A program made the translations under genes and the position numbers. A stretch of 64,000 bases of DNA, taken from Deltaproteobacteria bacterium. GTDB taxonomy: Bacteria; Desulfobacterota; Desulfobacteria; Desulfobacterales; QNYZ01. The notes under the pieces are model-generated. The model worked only from the letters and a program-made list of their open reading frames with translations, was not told the origin of the DNA and made no database searches. Location: the NCBI GenBank assembly GCA_003973265.1, contig QNYZ01000061.1:1-64000 (forward strand), read 5' to 3'. Positions 59,134-64,000 of this stretch are shown here, piece by piece. Numbering within the stretch: position 1 is the stretch's first letter; every line of letters begins with the position of its first letter.

Positions 59134-59640
59134 ATGAAGGTAACCCTGCTCATGGCCCTGACCGTCGATGGTAAAATTGCCCGTCATCCGGGTCAATTTA
59201 TCGATTGGAGTGGCAAGGCAGACAAAAAATTATTTGTCCGGATGACCCAAAAGGCCGGTGTACTGATCATGGGATCGCGAACCTACGACACCATCGGGCA
59301 CCCCCTGCCTGGAAGAAAAAATATCATCCTGACACGAAATAAAACACGCCAATCCGACAACGAAAACCTGATATTTACCGACCGCAGTCCAGCCGCGATT
59401 ATCGATGAATTGCAGGCGGACGGTTATCGTCAGGTCATCCTCACCGGCGGCAGCACGATCAATACCCTGTTTGCCAGGGATCATTTAATCGATGAGATTG
59501 TCGTCACGATTACCCCCAAAATTTTCGGTACGGGAATGGGCATCTTTTCCGAGGAACTCGATCTGTCGTTGAAGTTGAAATCAGTGGGAAAGGTCGATGA
59601 CGAACTGGTGATACTCACCTATCAGGTAGTGGCACCCTGA
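59134..59640 (+). CDS. RibD C-terminal/dihydrofolate-reductase-like protein
   Basis: MKVTLLMALTVDGKIARHPGQFIDWS...VLIMGSRTYDTIGHPLPGRKNIILTR...VILTGGSTINTLF. Confidence 0.85.
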   Translation: MKVTLLMALTVDGKIARHPGQFIDWSGKADKKLFVRMTQKAGVLIMGSRTYDTIGHPLPGRKNIILTRNKTRQSDNENLIFTDRSPAAIIDELQADGYRQVILTGGSTINTLFARDHLIDEIVVTITPKIFGTGMGIFSEELDLSLKLKSVGKVDDELVILTYQVVAP

Positions 59641-59871
59641 AGATACGCTGTCAAGCGCTATTGCAGGCAGGCGCCAGCCCGAAGGTGTACGGACAACGCA
59701 CCGGTCAGGCCGTGGGAATTCCGGATGCTTCCCCATTTTTTAAAAGCCGGTTTCAACCAGCTCCGAATCGCCATGGAAATCCGACGGGAAATACCGCCGA
59801 GCTATTCATCATTTTTTCCGTATTCCGTTAACGCGGATATACACCCGGTTCTATTCGAACGCCGGTGATGG

Positions 59872-60486
59872 TCAACGCTCAATGGTCGATAAAAAATCCT
59901 CGAGTTTCTCACCTTTTTCCACACAATCGGCCATCTGCTGCTGAGCATGAGCAAGCGAACGTATGGCCGATATATAGTGTGTGCTGACCGGATCGTCTTT
60001 CCCCAGCGAGGCGATCATTTTCCCGAGGATGTCTTTGCCCTGTTTCAACAACGCCTCGGTTTCAGATATAACCTCTTTGCGAATACGGTGTTTTTCCAGC
60101 TCGCGCGTGATAACCGGCAACAGACGCTGAATGGAGTATTCCACCAGGGCATCACGGGGGGTATTATGCGCCTGCGAGGTTTGATCGAGACATCTCAATG
60201 TCCGCCGGCTGAGCACATAGGTTTTCTGCACGCGGGGAATCCCCTGGAGAATATTATGGTCGAGCTGACGCGCCACCCGGTCCAGCGTGTCCATATCTTC
60301 GATAAGGTGGTCAAACAACGATTTTTTCTTGATCCCCAATTGAACGGCCAGGATGCTGATGGTTTCAATGGCCTGCCGGGAAAGGCGGAACGTCGCACGC
60401 ACCGATTGCTTCCCACGCAAATCCCTTGAGGATGTCCGGGGGAGCGACAGGGGGTTATTGGGAGATCGTTCGGTGTCGCGGTTCAT
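59872..60486 (-). CDS. Hypothetical protein with two RHH-like segments
   Basis: VRATFRLSRQAIETISILAVQLGIKKKSLFDHLIED and QKTYVLSRRTLRCLDQTSQAHNTPRDALVEYSIQRLLP; stop/start overlap with efp. Confidence 0.55.
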   Translation of the reverse strand: MNRDTERSPNNPLSLPRTSSRDLRGKQSVRATFRLSRQAIETISILAVQLGIKKKSLFDHLIEDMDTLDRVARQLDHNILQGIPRVQKTYVLSRRTLRCLDQTSQAHNTPRDALVEYSIQRLLPVITRELEKHRIRKEVISETEALLKQGKDILGKMIASLGKDDPVSTHYISAIRSLAHAQQQMADCVEKGEKLEDFLSTIER

Positions 60487-61049
60487 TATTTTTTGACCCG
60501 TTCTACATATTCCCCGGTGCGCGTATCAATACGAATTTCCTCGCCTTCTTCGATGAATGGCGGGACCTGAAGCTTATATCCAGTCGAAAGCGTCGCCGGC
60601 TTGGTATCGCCCGAGGCGGTATCCCCTTTTACCCAGGGATCGGCCTTTTCCACCCGCAGATTGACGAACATGGGTAGCGTCACCTCGATGGGCCGCCCGC
60701 CGAACATCAATACGTTGCAAACCATATTTTCTTTCAGAAAATATCTGGCTTCGCGCATCTGGTCCTGGGACAAGAATTCCTGTTCGTATGTCTTGGAATC
60801 CATAAAACAATAGTTCTCACCATCATTGTAGAGATATTCCATTTCCCGTTCTTCCAGATCGGCCTCGTTGAATTTATCTCCGGAGCGATAGGTCCGATCA
60901 AATTGAGCCCCGGTTATCATATTTTTCAGCTTGCACCGATACAAAGCCTGCCCTTTTCCGGGCTTGGAGAATTCAAATTGAACCACCACATATGGCTCTC
61001 CATCTATTTCAATCTTCAATCCTTTTCTTAAATCCGATGCTTCATACAT
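60486..61049 (-). CDS. efp: Elongation factor P
   Basis: DLRKGLKIEIDGEPYVVVQFEFSKPGKGQALYRCKLKNMITG...RSGDKFNEADLEEREMEYLYNDGENYCFMD. Confidence 0.96.
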   Translation of the reverse strand: MYEASDLRKGLKIEIDGEPYVVVQFEFSKPGKGQALYRCKLKNMITGAQFDRTYRSGDKFNEADLEEREMEYLYNDGENYCFMDSKTYEQEFLSQDQMREARYFLKENMVCNVLMFGGRPIEVTLPMFVNLRVEKADPWVKGDTASGDTKPATLSTGYKLQVPPFIEEGEEIRIDTRTGEYVERVKK

Positions 61050-61117
61050 GCCTGACCTGCTCCTTAAATAAATAAAAATGGATCCCGCCTCACCGCTCTG
61101 GTGCTGACAATTTTCAG

Positions 61118-61146
61118 TTGACTTTTCAAATGCTCTCTAACATATT
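61118..61146 (+). promoter_or_regulatory. Sigma70-like promoter (TTGACT-N17-CATATT) upstream of guaA
   Basis: Direct inspection. Confidence 0.4.
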
Positions 61147-61182
61147 TACCACATTTTCGCAATTTGTTATAAGGAAAACAAA

Positions 61183-62712
61183 ATGATCCTGATTATCGAC
61201 TTTGGTTCTCAATACAACCAGCTCATTGCCCGAAGGGTCCGGGAGCACCGTGTATTCTGCCAGATAGAGCCCCCTACCATCAACATGGCTGCCATTCGAA
61301 AGCTCAACCCGGATGGCATTATCTTATCTGGCGGCCCATCAAGCATCTACGATAAAAAAAGCCCGCGTATCCACAAGGCTATTTTTGATCTCGGTATTCC
61401 TGTTCTGGGAATCTGCTATGGTTTCCATTACATGGCGGACACGCTGGGTGGCACGGTAAAGAGGTCCAAAAAACGTGAATACGGATTTGCCGACATGCGC
61501 ATTCGATCACACGATCACCTGTTTGCCGATATTGACGACGAGACCACCTGCTGGATGAGCCATGGCGACACCATTAAAAAGCTTCCCCGGGGATTTAAAA
61601 TCACCGCTTCGACGCCGAGTACCCGGATTGCCGCCGCCGCCCACATCAAGAAAAAAATATTTGGCGTCCAGTTCCATCCGGAAGTGGCCCATACCCCCCA
61701 GGGAAAAAAGATAATAAAGCGCTTCCTGTTTGATATCTGCAAATGTAAACGCCTGTGGACCATGAAAAATTTCGCCATCCAGGCGGAGGAGCGGATCCGG
61801 GAAACCGTGGGGGATAACCGGGTCATTCTCGGGCTGAGCGGCGGAGTTGACTCTTCGGTTACGGCCCTTTTAATCCACCGGGCCATCGGCAACCACCTGA
61901 CCTGCATCTTCGTTGACAATGGCCTGCTGCGTTTGAACGAAAAAGAGAAAATTGAAAAAACGATGAAGCGGCATCTGGCTATCAATATCCGTTTTGTCAG
62001 CGCCAAACGACGCTTCCTCAGTGCCCTGGCCGGGGTAACGGACCCGGAGAAAAAACGAAAAATAATCGGCAAGGTTTTCATGGATGTATTTGAAGGGGAA
62101 GCCAAAAAAATAAAAAAAGCCGCGTTTCTGGCCCAGGGAACCCTCTATCCGGACATCATTGAATCCCGATCGGCCTTTGGCGGGCCGACTTCGGTGATCA
62201 AATCTCACCACAATGTGGGCGGTTTACCGAAAAAAATGAAATTGAAACTGGTGGAACCGCTTCAATACCTGTTCAAGGACGAGGTGCGCAAACTGGGCAA
62301 GACGCTGGGCCTGTCTGACGAGCTGGTCTGGCGGCAACCATTTCCGGGTCCCGGCCTGGCCATCCGCATCATCGGTGAAATTACCTCCCGACGCCTCGCC
62401 ATCCTCCGGCAGGCAGACGATTTGCTGCTGCAGGAAATAAAAGCCGCCGGGTTCTACAAGAAATTATGGCAGTCTTTTGCCGTCCTGCTGCCCATTAAAA
62501 GCGTGGGTGTGATGGGCGACAAGCGGACCTACGAAAATATTCTCGCTATCCGGGCGGTGACCAGCACGGATGCCATGACAGCCGACTGGGCCAAACTCCC
62601 GCACAAATTTCTGGCAAGCGTATCCAACCGGATTATCAATGAAGTCAACGGCGTCAACCGGGTGGTATACGATATCAGTTCCAAGCCACCCAGTACGATT
62701 GAATGGGAATAA
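61183..62712 (+). CDS. guaA: GMP synthase (glutamine-hydrolysing)
   Basis: ILIIDFGSQYNQLIARRVRE...VLGICYG...LGLSGGVDSSVTALL...QPFPGPGLAIRIIGE. Confidence 0.96.
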   Translation: MILIIDFGSQYNQLIARRVREHRVFCQIEPPTINMAAIRKLNPDGIILSGGPSSIYDKKSPRIHKAIFDLGIPVLGICYGFHYMADTLGGTVKRSKKREYGFADMRIRSHDHLFADIDDETTCWMSHGDTIKKLPRGFKITASTPSTRIAAAAHIKKKIFGVQFHPEVAHTPQGKKIIKRFLFDICKCKRLWTMKNFAIQAEERIRETVGDNRVILGLSGGVDSSVTALLIHRAIGNHLTCIFVDNGLLRLNEKEKIEKTMKRHLAINIRFVSAKRRFLSALAGVTDPEKKRKIIGKVFMDVFEGEAKKIKKAAFLAQGTLYPDIIESRSAFGGPTSVIKSHHNVGGLPKKMKLKLVEPLQYLFKDEVRKLGKTLGLSDELVWRQPFPGPGLAIRIIGEITSRRLAILRQADDLLLQEIKAAGFYKKLWQSFAVLLPIKSVGVMGDKRTYENILAIRAVTSTDAMTADWAKLPHKFLASVSNRIINEVNGVNRVVYDISSKPPSTIEWE

Positions 62713-62718
62713 TTGACC

Positions 62719-63699
62719 ATGGACAGCCGGAAATCCGATAAATTCACATTCGGCAGGGGCGACCAAACCGTCAAGCCTGCGGAAACCGCAATCCCGCATC
62801 CGGAACCCCGGCCAGCCGGGGATACGAAAATCCCGGCCGCTTTATATATTTTTCTCGGCCTTCTGATGATCGCGATTATTATGGTCTATTTTGACCTGTT
62901 TCGACGCGTCACCTATTCAAAAAACGCCGGTTCCGAGAAATTAACTTACCTGGCCCAGGATCTTGATCATCGGTTCTCATCGCTCTCCATCAAACAGGCA
63001 CGGCTGGAAGAACAGCTGAAAAAGAAAATATCGGACGACGCGCAGGTAATTAAAGAACTCAAAGCCGAACTGGAACAGGCCCGAAAAGACCTCAAGAGCA
63101 CCACACAGCAGTTGACGACCAAGGCGGATAAATCCGACCTCACGCCCTTTGTTACGGCCGCCGCCCTGACCGCCGTCAAAACCCGCATCGAAAAATTAGG
63201 CGCTGAAACCAAAAGCGCCCTGGAAAAGATAAAGACGGTGGAAACCAGGTTGACCGAAACCCTTGCCAGGCGCGAAAGAGCACAAGAAAAATTAACCGGC
63301 GAAATTGGAGAGATCAACCGGCTGCTCGACCAGTCATCTAAAACCATCATCGATATTGAAAGCCGGATAGCGGCGTTAAATACCGCCAAGATTGATAAAA
63401 AGACCGTCGAAAAACTAATCAAAAACAAGATCGGTGCTCAGCAATCCACATCGGCTGCGCTATCAAAGCAAATATCCGCCGACCGGGACCGGATTGATAC
63501 CAATCGCCGCCAGATCAGAGAATTAAAGAAAAATTCCAGTCTGTATGAAGGCCAAATCCTGAAAATCAAGCGGCAGCTCAACGCGCTCAAATACAAACCG
63601 TCGGCCGGCCCGTCGAAAAGCCGCCCGGCCCCCTCTGCTGCGCCATCTCCAAAACCGATTAAATCCGGAGAAATAATTCAGCAGAACCTGAATGAATAA
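62719..63699 (+). CDS. Single-TM coiled-coil protein, hypothetical
   Basis: One hydrophobic helix (ALYIFLGLLMIAIIMVYF) followed by ~200 aa of heptad-rich, K/E/Q-rich sequence. Confidence 0.7.
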   Translation: MDSRKSDKFTFGRGDQTVKPAETAIPHPEPRPAGDTKIPAALYIFLGLLMIAIIMVYFDLFRRVTYSKNAGSEKLTYLAQDLDHRFSSLSIKQARLEEQLKKKISDDAQVIKELKAELEQARKDLKSTTQQLTTKADKSDLTPFVTAAALTAVKTRIEKLGAETKSALEKIKTVETRLTETLARRERAQEKLTGEIGEINRLLDQSSKTIIDIESRIAALNTAKIDKKTVEKLIKNKIGAQQSTSAALSKQISADRDRIDTNRRQIRELKKNSSLYEGQILKIKRQLNALKYKPSAGPSKSRPAPSAAPSPKPIKSGEIIQQNLNE

Positions 63700-63711
63700 A
63701 GGAACGATCCT

Positions 63712-64000
63712 GTGAACAAAACTGATCTGACCCGATTACTCGAAGAAGTCGCTCGGGGAACCATGGGGGTCAATCGGGCCGCTCAACATCTTTTCAACCT
63801 GCCTTACGAAGACCTTGAATACGCCTGTGTTGATCATCATCGCAGCCTGCGCAAAGGATTTCCGGAGGTGATCTATGGGGAAGGCAAAACCGCCGGGCAG
63901 ATTCAGGGAATCATGGAAAAAATAATCTCCCGTGAAGCGGTGGTTATGGCCACGCGGATTGATCCGGAAAAAGCCGCCCAGATAACGGCCGCCATTCCCG
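63712..64000 (+). CDS. larB: LarB-like protein (nickel pincer cofactor biosynthesis), 3' truncated by window; GTG start
   Basis: MNKTDLTRLLEEVARGTMGVNRAAQHLFNLPYEDLEYACVDHHRSLRKGFPEVIYGEGKTAGQIQGIMEKI. Confidence 0.85.
   Translation, partial: MNKTDLTRLLEEVARGTMGVNRAAQHLFNLPYEDLEYACVDHHRSLRKGFPEVIYGEGKTAGQIQGIMEKIISREAVVMATRIDPEKAAQITAAIP

Overview
The window reads as a bacterial chromosome segment, probably a sulfate-reducing Desulfobacterota (Desulfobacterales-like) organism. That host call is inferred from gene content and style, not from a search. Much of it is housekeeping: tRNA-fMet, hom/thrH, purM, tsaD, selA, hemC, cobA-hemD, moaA, pyruvate:ferredoxin oxidoreductase, efp, guaA and the start of larB. 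The accessory parts stand out. (1) At the left edge is the C-terminus of an FGE-sulfatase/C-type-lectin-fold protein whose last ~40 codons look like the variable region of a diversity-generating retroelement (DGR). It is followed by an Avd-like accessory gene cut off after ~37 codons, with no reverse transcriptase in the window. (2) At 24.5-29.9 kb is an operon of two diverged citrate-synthase-fold proteins, a PhnW-like transaminase, a CoA-acylating aldehyde dehydrogenase and a HAD hydrolase. It lies near a phosphonate-type ABC transporter and a PiT/DUF47 pair, and may encode an undescribed aminophosphonate or aminosulfonate route through a CoA thioester. (3) At 35.0-40.0 kb is an island bracketed by a 31-bp exact direct repeat. 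It carries a SulP anion transporter with an inserted CxxCH (heme c) segment, a truncated HypA-like ORF, a decayed CBS domain and IS1595/IS110 remnants; the IS110 remnant still has a strongly structured leader resembling a bridge RNA. (4) Other unusual proteins are a GcvT-SHMT fusion, a dihydrolipoamide-dehydrogenase-like flavoprotein lacking the redox cysteines, a WecA/CapD-N fusion, a Cmk-like/receiver fusion, and an M35 protease paired with a lipoprotein version of its own N-terminal domain. All assignments come from reading the translations and motifs; no database search was run.
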